Assembly (NCBI GenBank): GCA_963989245.1
Contig: OZ022351.1
Coordinates: 30,229,391 to 30,293,390, forward strand
Source of the DNA: Nansenia antarctica
Lineage: Eukaryota; Chordata; Actinopteri; Argentiniformes; Microstomatidae
Length of the DNA stretch: 64,000 nucleotides
Direction of reading: 5' to 3'
Program-made: the position numbers and the translations under genes
Shown: piece by piece, positions 1 through 10,529 of the stretch
Numbering within the stretch: the first letter of the stretch is position 1
How the letters are laid out: every line of letters begins with the position of its first letter
The notes under the pieces: model-generated
Told to the model about the DNA's origin: nothing
The model's database searches: none
The model's input: only the letters and a program-made list of their open reading frames with translations

Positions 1-180
1 AATATTTGCAGGTCAGAAGCGTTGCAGAAGTGTTGTTTTACTGCAGGTTATTCACGGTTGTTAAATAAGGGATTCAGGTGGATGGCGTGTGAGTTGTCGT
101 CGGAGTTTTCTTCAAACAATATCAAGGGGCGTTGAGATCGAGACACAAGAGTTATTGTATTGTCAATACATCATCTTAAT

Positions 181-402
181 GTCGTTAGCCTCGTAGCATA
201 ATTGCCTAAGTCACGCTTCACTTGTGGTCAGCCGAGCCATCTTTGTATGTAGTGTCAAAAATGCCCTATGTCAAAGAGATGACATGGGCAGATAGTGGTT
301 TTGGAATGTAACAAGCATTCTGATAGGCTGATGGCATAGAGGCAATAATGCCCAGTGAATCAGCAGTGTTAGGAGAGTAGAGTTAGGCAGATATCTCAAT
401 TT
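181..402 (+). repeat. Dispersed repeat, copy 1 (second copy at 9967-10162)
   Basis: This block begins CGTTAGCCTCGTAGC and runs through a motif about conversion of CACTTGTGGTCAG to the phrase GAATCAGCAGTGTTAGGAGAG. The same order of motifs recurs in direct orientation at 9967-10162 with scattered substitutions and a short indel near CAAAGAGATGA. No coding potential or clear terminal repeat is visible. It is an unclassified interspersed repeat. Confidence 0.6.
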
Positions 403-640
403 GGCCAAAATATGACTTTTATGCTATGAGGCTAACGATAACTAAAGATAACGGTATGTCTGTCAACACAGGAGGTGGTCAGTGTTATCTTGTTCACCTG
501 GCGACAGTATTGACCTGAATACTAGAGCATGTTTGACCTGAATACTAGAGCATGTTTGACCTGAATACTAGAGCATGTTTGAGTTCACATCGTACCCACG
601 CTCTGGATTCTTCTTTTCTTGTTGGCTTTTCTCCCTGCAG

Positions 641-1283
641 GATTTTCATTGCTTACCCAAAAGCCTTGTTCCCTCCGAAATCACCCACTGTCTGTATGAA
701 CTAGAGGTTAGTGAAATCACCCACTGTCTGTATTAGATTAGATTAGATACAACTTTATTTGTCATCACAGAGTACAAGTACAATACAACAAAATCCACAA
801 ATATCTCAAGTTGGATATATGATCTGAACAAGTGAACCAAACATCATAGAGACAAGTCAGCATGATCTTGTCTGTCTATACCTGACGTAGGTGTAGCCTG
901 TAGACATAAAAAAAACAAATAAGACTTCCTGTAGTTGATGATTCATCCCCGTCTGTGTCTGTGTCCCAGGAGGAGTGCAGGGGAGTGGACAGAGAGAGCA
1001 GACGGGTCACATGGAAGATGGAGCTGATCCAGCGCAGTGTGAAGACAGTGCAGGTGAGAGAGGGAGAGAGAAAAGATTAGGCAGATTAGGAGGTAGAGAT
1101 TGAGGAAGGATGCAGTTTAAACATCGGTAAGTTGTATGTTTCTCTGTCTCTAGTGAATCCACCGTAGACCAGGGTTCCCACGGGTCCTTGAGATCCTTGA
1201 AAGTTTGTGAATTTGAGAAGAAAAAAAATCAAGTCCTTAAAAGTTATTGCAAATAGACATGGGTCATTAAAAGTGCTTGAATT

Positions 1284-1376
<93 letters not shown>

Positions 1377-3213
1377 AATTGTTGTCTCTGAGCGGATGGA
1401 TCCTATTATATAAATTCTCATCTAGATCTGTCTCAGACTATATCGTGTTGGGTCCTTGAATTTGAGGGAATTGAGTCTTGAAGGTCCTTGAAAGGTGCTT
1501 GAATCTGATGTTTCAGAAGGTGTGGGAGCCCTGGTAGATGTTTCAGAATGTGTAGGAACCCTGGTAGATGTGTTTCAGAAGGTGTAGGAACCCTGGTAGA
1601 TGTTCTAGAAGGTGGTGGAACCCTGGTAGATGTTCTAGAATGTGGTGGAACCCTGGTAGATGTTTCAGAAGGTGGTGGAACCCTGGTAGATGTTCTAGAA
1701 GGTGGTGGAACCCTGGTAGATGTTCTAGAAGGTGGTGGAACCCTCGTAGATGTTTCAGAAGGTGGTGGAACCCTGGTAGATGTTCTAGAAGGTGGTGGAA
1801 CCCTGGTAGATGTTCTAGAAGGTGGTGGAACCCTGGTAGACGCTGACAGTTCTAGTTTGTTTCCAGGAGACGCTGAGGACTCTGCTGACCCGCCTGGTCG
1901 AGGCTCAGAGCAGCGGCCCCTCTGGTCATCCCTCCTCTACCTCCGCCTCCTGTCCCCCTCACGCCCCCCCCTCTTCCCATCCTCCCTCATCCTCCCCCTC
2001 CCCGGCCTCCTCCTCTCCCCCCCACCTCTCCCCCACCCCTCTCCTCTCCCCTTCCCCAGCCCCCGCCCCCGAGGTCCTCTCCACCACCCACTCCCGTGCC
2101 TCTGAGGTGAGCCAGTGTGTCTCCAGCCCCTCCCGGTGTAGCCACCAGCTCTGCCTGGCCGCCCACTGCGCTGCCCTCTCCGAGGTCCTCTCCACCACCC
2201 ACTCCAGCCCCTCCCGGTTTAGCCACCAGTGGGCCGTGGCCCGGCGTCTGTCCCAGACCTGTCTGACCCAGCTGGGGCTCTGCTGCCACAAGGTGCCCAA
2301 GCCAACCAGCCAAGACCTGACCGGCTGCACCCAGTGGAGGAGAGAGAGGGCGGACCTGCCTAGCTGCGCCCAGTGGAGGAGAGAGAGGGCGGCGGCCTTT
2401 CACGCCATCAACGACCTCAGGTAGACGGCGGTACGGAAGGGCAGGTCGATCACATGAGGAAGCTAAGCTGCTCACTGTCATACTGTCATACAATACTGTC
2501 ATACAATAGAATGTATAGAATAGACTTTATTGTCGTTGTACAGTTGCCTATACAATGAAATTGTAGTGGTTCTTCTGAAGGTGCAAAAACAGAAAACATA
2601 TTCACATATTGACAAACATATACACATATAACATATCACAAATATTTTACACACTAGACAATTACAAAGCGAAAATGCTTTAAAACAAGCTAAGAGACAA
2701 TGAGGTCCGTGGTGTCAAGTGCAAATAAAGACAACAATCTTAAGAAAATAAAAACAACTATAAAAGCAAGCTAAAAGACATGAGATCAGTGACGTTATAA
2801 TACTATAATAATACCGTAAAAATATATAAATGTATAAATAGGCACTTAGAATAGAGTTATTGCACATTTCTATTGCACTTTTTCCCCTGAAAATAGACAT
2901 TTATGAACATGTCTTATGTCTATTGTTCAGTGTTCAATAACAGCTCCCCAAGACACACACACACCGTGCAAAATTATTTCCAGGACCGTGTCCTAACCTC
3001 TGATCTCTGACCTCTAACCTCAGGGCTGGACTGGAGAGTCTGCAGCTGGCCCAGGAGGAGGAACGGAAGGAGCGCCGCGAGACCCTGGGGTTCCTGAGGG
3101 ACTTCCAGACCAACATGGAGACGCTGGTGTCCCGCCTGCAGAGAGACGAGGACCGGAGCGACCAGCTAGAGGGTCTCAAAGACTCCAATGATGGAGAGAC
3201 AGAGGAAGGATGA
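641..3213 (+). CDS. 3' exons of an unrecognised coiled-coil protein gene
   Basis: Four exons with consistent GT-AG sites and reading phase: 641-706, 970-1053, 1867-2420 and 3024-3213, stop TGA at 3211. Exon 1 encodes DFHCLPKSLVPSEITHCLYE; exon 2 continues EECRGVDRESRRVTWKMELI. Exon 3 starts ETLRTLLTRLVEAQ, passes through a long Ser/Pro-rich stretch and a Cys/Ser segment, and ends FHAINDLR. The last exon is charged and heptad-like (ESLQLAQEEERKERRETLGF then DFQTNMETLVSRL), as in a coiled coil. The first visible exon is internal, so the 5' part lies outside the window. An AATAAA follows 32 bases after the stop. Introns carry a MITE, a CT microsatellite and a minisatellite. Splicing and phase are seen directly; I do not recognise the family, so no function is assigned. 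Confidence 0.7.
731..795. repeat. LINE 3'-tail-like repeat
   Basis: ATTAGATTAGATACAACTTTATTTGTCA is a variant of the tail seen on the LINE at 52140-53130 (GATAGACTTTATTTGTCATT). Only the terminal tens of bases are present, in an intron. It is probably a very short 5'-truncated LINE insertion. Confidence 0.4.
1170..1533. mobile_element. hAT-like MITE with CT microsatellite core
   Basis: The left end reads CAGGGTTCCCACGGGTCCTT and the right end reads AGGTGTGGGAGCCCTG, an imperfect inverted repeat. An inverted second copy lies at 8857-9291 and shares the same internal motifs (AAGTGCTTGAATTC, GTCTCAGACTATATCGTGTTG and complements). Both contain a long CT/GA run. I could not find a matching 8-bp target duplication, so the superfamily is an inference from the CAGGG ends. 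Confidence 0.6.
1288..1372. repeat. (CT)n microsatellite
   Basis: About 80 bases of uninterrupted CT dinucleotides following a short C run. Open frames across it in both directions are translation of the repeat, not genes. Confidence 0.97.
1507..1846. repeat. 30-bp intronic minisatellite
   Basis: About eleven copies of a unit of form CCCTGGTAGATGTTCTAGAA plus GGTGGTGGAA. The first unit is the terminal part of the adjoining MITE plus GTA, so the array grew from the MITE end. It lies in the intron before exon 3 of the coiled-coil gene. Confidence 0.93.
2508..2600. repeat. LINE 3'-tail-like repeat
   Basis: TAGAATAGACTTTATTGTCG followed by TTGTACAG and ACAATGAAATTG matches the LINE tail family seen complete at 52140-53130. 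It is a short fragment in the last intron of the coiled-coil gene. Confidence 0.45.
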
Positions 3214-3244
3214 GGGATATACTCGTCTGGATTGAACCTGCTGC

Positions 3245-3250
3245 AATAAA
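3245..3250 (+). promoter_or_regulatory. Polyadenylation signal AATAAA
   Basis: An exact AATAAA lies 32 bases downstream of the stop codon of the coiled-coil gene, where a cleavage signal is expected. The minisatellite begins right after it. Confidence 0.55.
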
Positions 3251-3519
3251 ACCTCTATCTGCATTATCACATCACCTCTACCTGCATTATCACATAACCT
3301 CTATCTGCATTATCACATAAACTCTATCTGCCTTATCACATCACCTCTACCTGCATTATGACATCACCTCTATCTGCCTTATCACATCACCTCTACCTGC
3401 ATTATCACATAACCTCTATCTGCCTTATCACATCACCTCTACCTGCATTATCACATAACCTCTACATGCATTATCACATAACCTCTATCTGCATTATCAC
3501 ATCACCTCTACCTGCATTA
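3246..3519. repeat. 23-bp minisatellite
   Basis: About twelve copies of ACCTCTACCTGCATTATCAC plus ATA with C/T and A/C variants. It directly follows the coiled-coil gene. Confidence 0.92.
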
Positions 3520-3555
3520 TAGTTTGTCTTTTTCCAAATCCTTGTTTTCATCGAC

Positions 3556-3776
3556 CAATGTCCACCCATAGTTACCGATGTCCACCCATAGTTACCGATG
3601 TCCACCCATAGTTACCGATGTCCACCCATAGTTATCTATGTCCACCCATAGTTACCAATGTCCACCCATAGTTACCGATGTCCACCCATTGTTACCGATG
3701 TCCACCCATAGTTACCGATGTCCACCCATAGTTATCTATGTCCACCCATAGTTACCAATGTCCACCCATAGTTACT
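3556..3776. repeat. 20-bp minisatellite
   Basis: Eleven copies of TGTCCACCCATAGTTACCGA. A variant pair (GTTATC, then GTTACCAA) recurs with the same spacing, showing higher-order duplication of about five units. Confidence 0.92.
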
Positions 3777-3984
3777 GCTGAAGTCACCTCAGTGTATTTC
3801 CTCATGACATTGGCCTCCATTATAGCATATTCACTATCAAATGTCACTTTCTCAAACAAAGGAAGCAGGTAAAAGGTTATTATCATTACTGCTTAAAGCC
3901 ACCAGAGGGTGCTATCACACCATTGTGTGAGTCTATGTATTAAGGGTGAAACATTGAGCATTTACTATTGCGATAGGTGGCAGT

Positions 3985-4262
3985 AAATGGTAAATGGTAA
4001 ATGGACTGCACTTATATAGCGCCTTTTTTGCTGCTCCAACGCTGCTCCAAAGCGCTTTACAACGGCCTCTCATTCACACATTCACACACACATTCACACA
4101 CCAATGGCAGCAAGCTACCATGCAAGGCGCCAGCCCGCTCACTGGGAGCAATTTGGGGTTCAGTGTCTTGCCCAAGGACACTTCGACATGTGGTCAGCCG
4201 AGGCTCTGCCAACCTTGTGATCATTAGACAGCGGCTCTACCTCCTGAGACACAGCCGCCCCA
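3985..4262. repeat. Fish interspersed repeat with TATATAGCGC motif
   Basis: It contains CACTTATATAGCGCCTTTTT, CAAAGCGCTTTACA, a CATTCACACA stretch, GTCTTGCCCAAGGACACTTC and ends CTGAGACACAGCCGCCCC. This order is familiar from short interspersed repeats common in teleosts; assignment to a specific LINE tail or SINE is uncertain. Flanking TGGTAAATGGTAAATGG is a local duplication. Confidence 0.6.
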
Positions 4263-4519
4263 AGCATTTTTTTGTTTATCTCTGTGCCTTAAGTCACGCA
4301 GGATGTATGCGGTGTGAGATGAGGTAACTAACATTAGCATTGAACAAACAGGCCATTGTCTTTAACAGGCCAAGAGAACACACTGTAAGAATAAAAGCTT
4401 TATGAGTAGAAGCATAAGGAAGGGGAGTATGCAATGTTTATTTATAGCACAACACAAACATGTATTTGTATCATGTACATTTATCTGTACGTTTCCATTT
4501 ATTGTGCTATACTATATAA

Positions 4520-4890
4520 CAGTGGCGGACTCAGGCTGTTTGAAGGGCAGGGGCGAAAAGAAAAAAACGGCACCTACTGCACAACATGGGACCCCATCAG
4601 TGCACATGGTCAAGTTTAGACCATTGGAAGGGCAGCCAATAGGGCACATCCTCTAATTTTGCCACTAAAAAGGGCACTTTAGTGCAACGTTTTTCAACTG
4701 TGGGGGCACATGGTCAAATTTAGACCATTGGAGGGGCACCAATAGGGCACGTCCTCTCATTTTCTTCACTCAAAAGGGCATTTTTGCCACTCAAAAGGGC
4801 ACTTAAGTAAGACGTTTTTCAACTGTGGGGGCACCAGGAGGGGCGGTCGCCCCCCCTGCCCCCCCCCCCCCCCCCCTGAGTCCGCCAGTG
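4520..4890. mobile_element. hAT MITE, 8-bp TSD CTATATAA
   Basis: Inverted ends CAGTGGCGGACTCAGG and CCTGAGTCCGCCAGTG bound 371 bases. The 8 bases before (4512-4519) and after (4891-4898) are both CTATATAA. An 8-bp duplication with CA-G ends is diagnostic of hAT. Inside is a partial duplication of a segment around AGGGCAC and a long C run; there is no transposase. It lies about 380 bases upstream of the GPCR start codon. Confidence 0.92.
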
Positions 4891-5267
4891 CTATATAATA
4901 TACTAACTATATTCTGGTCTCCAGTAACGTCTTACTACTAGACTATCGGTAGACTACTTCCCTGTGTGAACGCGCGGCACTGGGTACGCGCACAGTGGGG
5001 TTTTTTTCTTTTCTTTTTTTTTTTACTGAAGACAGTCAGACAGTTAGAGAGGGAGAGAGATAAGATCATACTGAAGGCAGCATTCACATTCAATGTCTTT
5101 GACGACCTTAGATTGACGAGATGACAACAATCGCAACAATTGTCGGTCGTTTATTTGGGGGATAGTAGGCTATAGCTATGCAAAGGAGGCTGCATTGCAT
5201 TGGAACATCCTAATACCCCCCAAACATAACAATAGATACAACAACAACAACAACAGCAACACTGTCG

Positions 5268-6299
5268 ATGGATAACGGGACAGGGACTGAGGAGGACACG
5301 GGCATCCCGGACTACACCTACGTGAGGGTCTGTGCGTCCACCTGTTCCTTCACCGTCCTGGCCTTCTTCAACCTGCTCATCAACTGGACCATACTGCGCC
5401 AGGAGCGGCTCCGGGGCCAGGCACGCTTCGTGCTGGTTTTCCACCTGTTGGTCTCCGCTCTCGTCTACTTCGGGACGTGCAGCGTCTTCTACCTCCAGGT
5501 CTACCGGGGTGCCAAGCCCGGCGCGTCCGCCTGCGCGGCCATGGTGACGGTCTTGATCACCAGCGCGTCCAACATCCTCCTCACTCTCACGGCGATGGCG
5601 CTGGACCGCTACTTGGCCGTCTGTCATCCGCTGAGGTACAGCGGCGCGCTTTACTGTTGCGGCCAGTGGCCCTGGGGCCCCTGGCTGGTCGGACTGTTCA
5701 CTTGGGGCCTGGCGTCGGTCATCCCCCTCAGTCTGCTTCCCTCCAGGGAGGAGGCAACGGGACTACGCGCGGAATGTGGCCGGGAACAGCTGAAGAAAGG
5801 CGAATTACATAAGATACTGCTGATATCTGTGTGCACGGCGCTTATCGTGTATAGTTATGTGCGGATATTGCTTGAGGGGCGACGGTTGGGCGTGCTGAAT
5901 CGGCGTAACCGAGTCGGCTGCAGAACTATAGCGCTGCACGGCACCCAGCTGGCCGTGTACATCCTCCCGAACTTCGTGAACTTTATACTGACAGTTCTCA
6001 ATAAACGAGGACATCTTCAACCAGGGGCCAAAGAGCTGTCTGCCGTGGTCAGCTTCGCCTTCTTTAGCTTGGCACAGTGCGTCGCGCCGATCGTGTACGG
6101 TTTACGGAAAGAGGAACTTTTGGAGCAGTTGCATCGCCGGTTCCCTTGTTGTTCCCGTCACCTGAAAGACGTCCTGGGGTGGACCGTACGTGCCACGCAG
6201 CCACACGTACACCTCCAACCACGGTATGTCAATACAATTGTTGGTTACGATACGTGTCAACATGTATTAGTCACTTTTTCGCACACTTTACGCGTATAG
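5268..6299 (+). CDS. gpr148: Class A GPCR, GPR148-like orphan receptor
   Basis: An uninterrupted frame encodes a seven-helix plasma-membrane receptor of 343 residues. The short acidic N-terminus (MDNGTGTEEDTGIPD) lacks a signal peptide. Helix 1 is about residues 21-43, and intracellular loop 1 has LRQERLRGQ. The helix 3 end carries the DRY motif at 113-115 in LDRYLAVCHPLRY. Helix 7 has CVAPIVYGLRKEEL, with AP in place of the NP of NPxxY. This pattern fits orphan receptor GPR148, and less well the fish odorant receptor 131-2-like group. Ligand unknown. The first ATG follows a (CAA)n-like leader. The last 25 residues may be read-through of an intron: a donor CG|GTATGT at 6223/6224 and an in-phase exon at 6631-6727 give another C-terminus. 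GPCR identity is firm; the gene name is moderate. Confidence 0.75.
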   Translation: MDNGTGTEEDTGIPDYTYVRVCASTCSFTVLAFFNLLINWTILRQERLRGQARFVLVFHLLVSALVYFGTCSVFYLQVYRGAKPGASACAAMVTVLITSASNILLTLTAMALDRYLAVCHPLRYSGALYCCGQWPWGPWLVGLFTWGLASVIPLSLLPSREEATGLRAECGREQLKKGELHKILLISVCTALIVYSYVRILLEGRRLGVLNRRNRVGCRTIALHGTQLAVYILPNFVNFILTVLNKRGHLQPGAKELSAVVSFAFFSLAQCVAPIVYGLRKEELLEQLHRRFPCCSRHLKDVLGWTVRATQPHVHLQPRYVNTIVGYDTCQHVLVTFSHTLRV

Positions 6300-6630
6300 C
6301 CTACCCGTGTGGCGAGCCAATGACGCGTGGAGAGTGATACATTAACAAACATGGCAATGACGACATACTTAGGCCTACGTAAGCATTTAGTCTAGACTGA
6401 AACATTAAGTGATTTCTTACAACCCGTCCTTCATTTGATTGATTTGTAGTCTAGGCTATATTGAAACAATATCAAACATAAGCAATGGCATTTGCTTTGC
6501 GCCATGCTTCCTTTTTCAATTGTTTTGGGATTGTTGTAATTGAATGTAAGACTATAGTCTATAGACACAGTTATTCTTATCATAGCTATGAATTAAACTA
6601 TACGTCCATGTTCTCTTTGTGTGGGAAAAG

Positions 6631-6727
6631 AGCTCCAACTTCCCAGAGAGTCGTCTCCTCACCGGCACCCGTAGGAGAGCGGGAGAACCCACTGCTGATC
6701 ATAGATCCCCATCCTGTGTACGCGTAA
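6631..6727 (+). CDS. Candidate alternative last exon of the GPCR
   Basis: Splicing from the donor after base 6223 to an acceptor ending GAAAAG at 6630 keeps phase (CG plus A gives Arg). It adds APTSQRVVSSPAPVGEREN and PLLIIDPHPVYA before TAA at 6725-6727. Such a tail is more typical of a receptor C-terminus than the unspliced continuation. The polypyrimidine tract is weak, so this stays a candidate. Confidence 0.4.
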
Positions 6728-6894
6728 GACTGGTGCTGCCACCCAGAGGACATGGAAACAACAGTTGTGGACGTGGATGTAGTGACAAGACCCTTATGTT
6801 TACAAAAGGTGTTACAAGAAACACATCTGGGAGCAACGTATGCTTATTTTGTGCCGATTCTGCCTCCTTTGCTGATGAACATTCAGCACCTGCA

Positions 6895-7063
6895 CAAAGC
6901 TGTTGTGTGTGTATACTGTTTGTTCAAAGCTGTTGTGTGTGTGTATACTGTTTGTTCAAAGCTGTTGTGTGTGTGTATACTGTTTGTTCAAAGCTGTTGT
7001 GTGTGTGTATACTGTTTGTTCAAAGCTGTTGTGTGTGTGTATACTGTTTGTTCAAAGCTGTTG
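6895..7063. repeat. 32-bp minisatellite
   Basis: Five copies of CAAAGCTGTTGTGTGTGTGT plus ATACTGTTTGTT, with a diverged sixth copy at about 7245-7290 (TGTATACTGTTTGATCAAAG). Translated frames through it are repeat artefacts. Confidence 0.9.
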
Positions 7064-7077
7064 GATGTGTATTTTAC

Positions 7078-7232
7078 GGTACATGTGGGAATACGGTACA
7101 TGTGGGAAAACTAGGGTTAGGGTTAGATGCTAGGGTGCTAGGGGTAGGGTTGGGGTTAGGGGTAGGGTTAGACATGCCAGCATGTACCAAGTCGACGTAG
7201 CACCTAACCCTAACCCTAGTTTTCCCACATGT
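7078..7232. repeat. Inverted repeat with telomere-like TTAGGG core
   Basis: GTACATGTGGGAAAACTAGG followed by GTTAGGGTTAG on the left is mirrored on the right by CTAACCCTAACCCTAG then TTTTCCCACATGTACC. Between them are degenerate GGGTTAGG/GGGGTTAG runs. The arms could pair as a hairpin of about 30 bp. Confidence 0.75.
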
Positions 7233-8400
7233 ACCCGTAACATGTATACTGTTTGATCAAAGCGGTTGGATGTGTATAATGTTAGTTCAATCCTTCTTCA
7301 TTGAGGATAACAGTTTGGCTCAAGTTGACTGAATATATAGTATATAGAGTGCCAGAACAGATGAAATGACCAACATGGGCAATGACTTAAATCACCCTCT
7401 GTGTTCAAGAGATATGTTTGTGTCCAACAGTGTATTCTTTTTTCTTGACGATTATCAGCCTCTTAGGTAATTAACACGTTCATCTGTGATCTACTGTAGC
7501 TAGTTTCTATTCTACTTGTGCCAGACATACTGCTCAGGTGATGGACATTCTCAACAGTTAACCACTTGCTAACCACAAGAGGCTTGTTTATATGGTTTAA
7601 AGTGTTTGAGAGAGATAGAGAGGGAGGGTTTGTGATGTGATGTCAAGTGCCTATGTGACAAAGTGTGAAAAGAAAGTGTGTTGTGAGTTTACTATGGAGG
7701 ATGGAAACGGTGTGTGTCTGTGTTGTGTGTGTGTGCGTTTGCGATGTTGAAACTGGACTTGTAGATTTCAGCAGGTTGGCTACTTGAAAAGATCTTGGTT
7801 CAAAAAAGATTGAACAATGAGCACCCCTGATATAGTCGAAACTGGCAACTGTTTTTTTTTGTTTTTGGTAATCTGATCACAAAGTGACACTACCGTTTAT
7901 TAGCGGGTTCTAGGGCATCAAAATTGCATTTCCTTGAAACTGTCTATATCTTATGCTTACCCAATCTAAAAGCTCACGGCACGTGCCTGCCAGAGACTGT
8001 GTTGATAAATCAAGATTCACTAAGTTATTATCACTGTTTTTATCAGAAATTGTGTTTTATATTTTTATGTTGTATTTCACTGCTGTTGACGTGACTGTAA
8101 ATATTCTTGTATTTCAGTTTCATAAACTGCAAAAGGAATATTCAATAAAGAAACTTGAACTTAAGAACAAGTTGCTGACTATTATGGTGTATGGACATGA
8201 TTTATTTGGCTGCATAACAGCAGATTAAGGGCAGTTCAACACACACAAAGAACACAAAAGAAACAGTCACTTCTGCCACGCCGTTAGACATTTATTTTCT
8301 TGACAATTCACAACATCTTCTCTAAATCCCACTCAGGACCCTGGATAGGTACAGTTACAATAAGCTAACCACATTTGCATAACATGGTCCAATGCTACAT
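7233..8400. other. No gene recognised
   Basis: AT-rich sequence without a convincing exon. A frame at 7953-8228 has no family resemblance, and CAATAAAG at about 8140 could be a poly(A) signal of the GPCR transcript, but nothing links the two. Confidence 0.5.
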
Positions 8401-8404
8401 TATG

Positions 8405-8446
8405 TTACAGACACACAGACACAGACACAGACAGACACACACACAC

Positions 8447-8517
<71 letters not shown>

Positions 8518-8525
8518 CACACACA
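8405..8525. repeat. (CA)n microsatellite
   Basis: More than 100 bases of CA dinucleotides with a few GC interruptions. Confidence 0.97.
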
Positions 8526-8580
8526 AATGGAGTTAGCAAAATGGAGTCGAGGTGAAAACAAAGAGGACTAGTGTGTATTA

Positions 8581-8582
<2 letters not shown>

Positions 8583-8619
<37 letters not shown>

Positions 8620-8700
8620 TGTGTAGTGTGTATTAGTCTGTGTGTGTGTGTAGTGTGTATTAGTCTGTGTGTGTGTGTGTGTGTGTGTGTAGTGTGTATT
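8583..8700. repeat. (GT)n microsatellite with AGTGTGTATTAGTCTG units
   Basis: GT runs separated three times by TAGTGTGTATTAGTCTG, so the unit of duplication included the unique 16-mer. Confidence 0.93.
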
Positions 8701-8856
8701 AGTCTGTCGTCTGTTTCGATGTCAAAACAGGTTACAGCTCTGTAGTCTCCAGGCAGGAAGTGTATTTACACCAGTGAGCCTCTGTCACACAGATCACATC
8801 CTGTCCACAGCCAGAGGTACTTCACCATCCCGCCAATGTCGCTCATTAATGACAGA

Positions 8857-9103
8857 AGGGTTCCCACCCCTTCTAAAACATCACATTCAAGCACCTTTCA
8901 AAGACTTTCAAGACTCAATTCCCTCAAATTCAAGGACCCAACACGGCATAGTTTGAGACAGATCTCAAAAGAGAATTTATATAATAGGAACTATCCACTC
9001 ACAGACAACAATTAAAAAGAGAGGCTTGAATGTGTGAACACTAGATGGTCTCTTGCCTTCTCTACCACAGCACTGCAAAACAATATATTGTGAATATGTT
9101 TTT

Positions 9104-9165
<62 letters not shown>

Positions 9166-9291
9166 GGGGGGGGGGGGGGAATTCAAGCACTTTCAATGAC
9201 CCATGTCTATTTTCAAAGACTTTTAAGACCTTGATTTCTTTTTCTCAACTTCACAAACTTTCAAGGATTTCAAGGACCCGTGGGAACCCTG
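8857..9291. mobile_element. hAT-like MITE, inverted copy of 1170-1533
   Basis: It starts AAGGGTTCCCACCCCTTCT and ends CCGTGGGAACCCTG; its interior is the reverse complement of the MITE at 1170-1533, including a GA run and a G run of about 24. No convincing target duplication was found. Confidence 0.6.
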
Positions 9292-9482
9292 CTTAGAAGA
9301 TCCGGAAGATTCCAGAAGGTTCTTAGCTCCCTCAACTCTCTCTCTCCTCCAGCGTCCTGGGCTCACAAATACATACAACCAACACGATCGTTTTAGTAGC
9401 GAAACTCAATAAGACATCTACCATTGTTCTTTCGTTTACATTACAGCTAAGGGTGGGTGAACAGCAAAAAACAGTGAACAGC

Positions 9483-9690
9483 GGGGCGCTTAGGTGGCGT
9501 AGCGGGTTAAGCGTCGACCATGTAACCGTAGGGTTCCCGGTTCGAATCTGGCCGGGGACATGATATCCTGCATGTCATCCCTCCTCTCTCTCTCACCCAT
9601 CCTTCCTGTCTAATTCTCCACTGTATCTATCAATAAAAATGAGAAATATGAGTGGGACTGCCCCACTCAGAAAAAATAACTTAAAAGAAA
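9483..9690 (+). mobile_element. tRNA-derived SINE
   Basis: The head GGGGCGCTTAGGTGGCGTAG contains an A-box-like TGGCGTAGCGGG, and a B-box GGTTCGAATCT at 9539-9549. The body ends in ATATGAGTGGGACTGCCCCA followed by an A-rich tail. The same tail is on the SINE at 10530-10770. The head is degenerate as a tRNA (no acceptor stem), so it is a retroposon and not a tRNA gene. Confidence 0.8.
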
Positions 9691-9966
9691 GAAAGGGCAG
9701 TCCTGTCTAGAGCCCCAATCCAACGTGGGGGGAGGAAAAGTGTAAAGACATTATTCAACCGTGTGGGTGAACTATCCCCTTGTACATACAGGGAGACATA
9801 TTTGGCATCGTGATGCAACGTTGTGGTTTTGCGTTGAGGGTGGTTGTGCATTCATCTGAGGCTGTGTCTCCCTCACAAGACTCTGCAGAAGAGGAAGTAC
9901 CGCCGCCGGTCTGAAAATAGAGAGGCTTACAGACGCTAGCGTCTACTGGCCCTCATGTCTACATAT

Positions 9967-10162
9967 CGTTAGCCTCGTAGCGTAATTGCCTGAGTCATGC
10001 TTCACTTGTGGTCAGTCGAGCCATCTTTGTATGTTGTGTCAAAAAATGTCACAAAGAGATGATAGTGATTTTGGAATGTAACAAGCATTCTGATAGGCTG
10101 ATGTCATCTCTGAGGCAATAATGCACAGTGAATCAGCAGTGTTAGGAGAGGAGAGTTATCTC
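9967..10162 (+). repeat. Dispersed repeat, copy 2
   Basis: Direct-orientation copy of 181-402; see that entry. It starts TCGTTAGCCTCGTAGCGTAA and ends near GGAGAGTTATCTCAAT. Confidence 0.6.
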
Positions 10163-10529
10163 AATTAGTTAAACATGATTACTGTAGCGGACAGACACGG
10201 CCATTGTCTAGAATTCTGGCTTTTCTCCTGGGCTCATAAAATGTGATGTCTGATGCCTGATGTCGGCCATGGGCATATTGCACAAGTCATATAAGTATTA
10301 TCCATTTCCCCTCCCCTGACTTGACTCAGCCATTTCCACTTCCCTCTGTTTACCCTCACATCCCTTTCCACAAAATAAATAGGACCATAAATAGACTGTG
10401 GTAAAAAAATAACGTTGTTGTGGTGGTGGTGGGGTGCATCGTTGTCCATTTCCCAATGGAAGCCAATGAGACATGAACGGTATGGTTATGGTCAGTGTTG
10501 TATTCTGGCTATAAATGCACCTACTGTGG

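Noticed and set aside
1548..2105. Frame covering the minisatellite and part of exon 3
   Set aside because: It reads exon 3 out of frame; the splice-consistent frame is ETLRTLLTRLVEAQ from 1867.
9483..9560. tRNA gene
   Set aside because: A- and B-box are present, but no paired acceptor stem, and the sequence continues into a SINE body with an A-rich tail.
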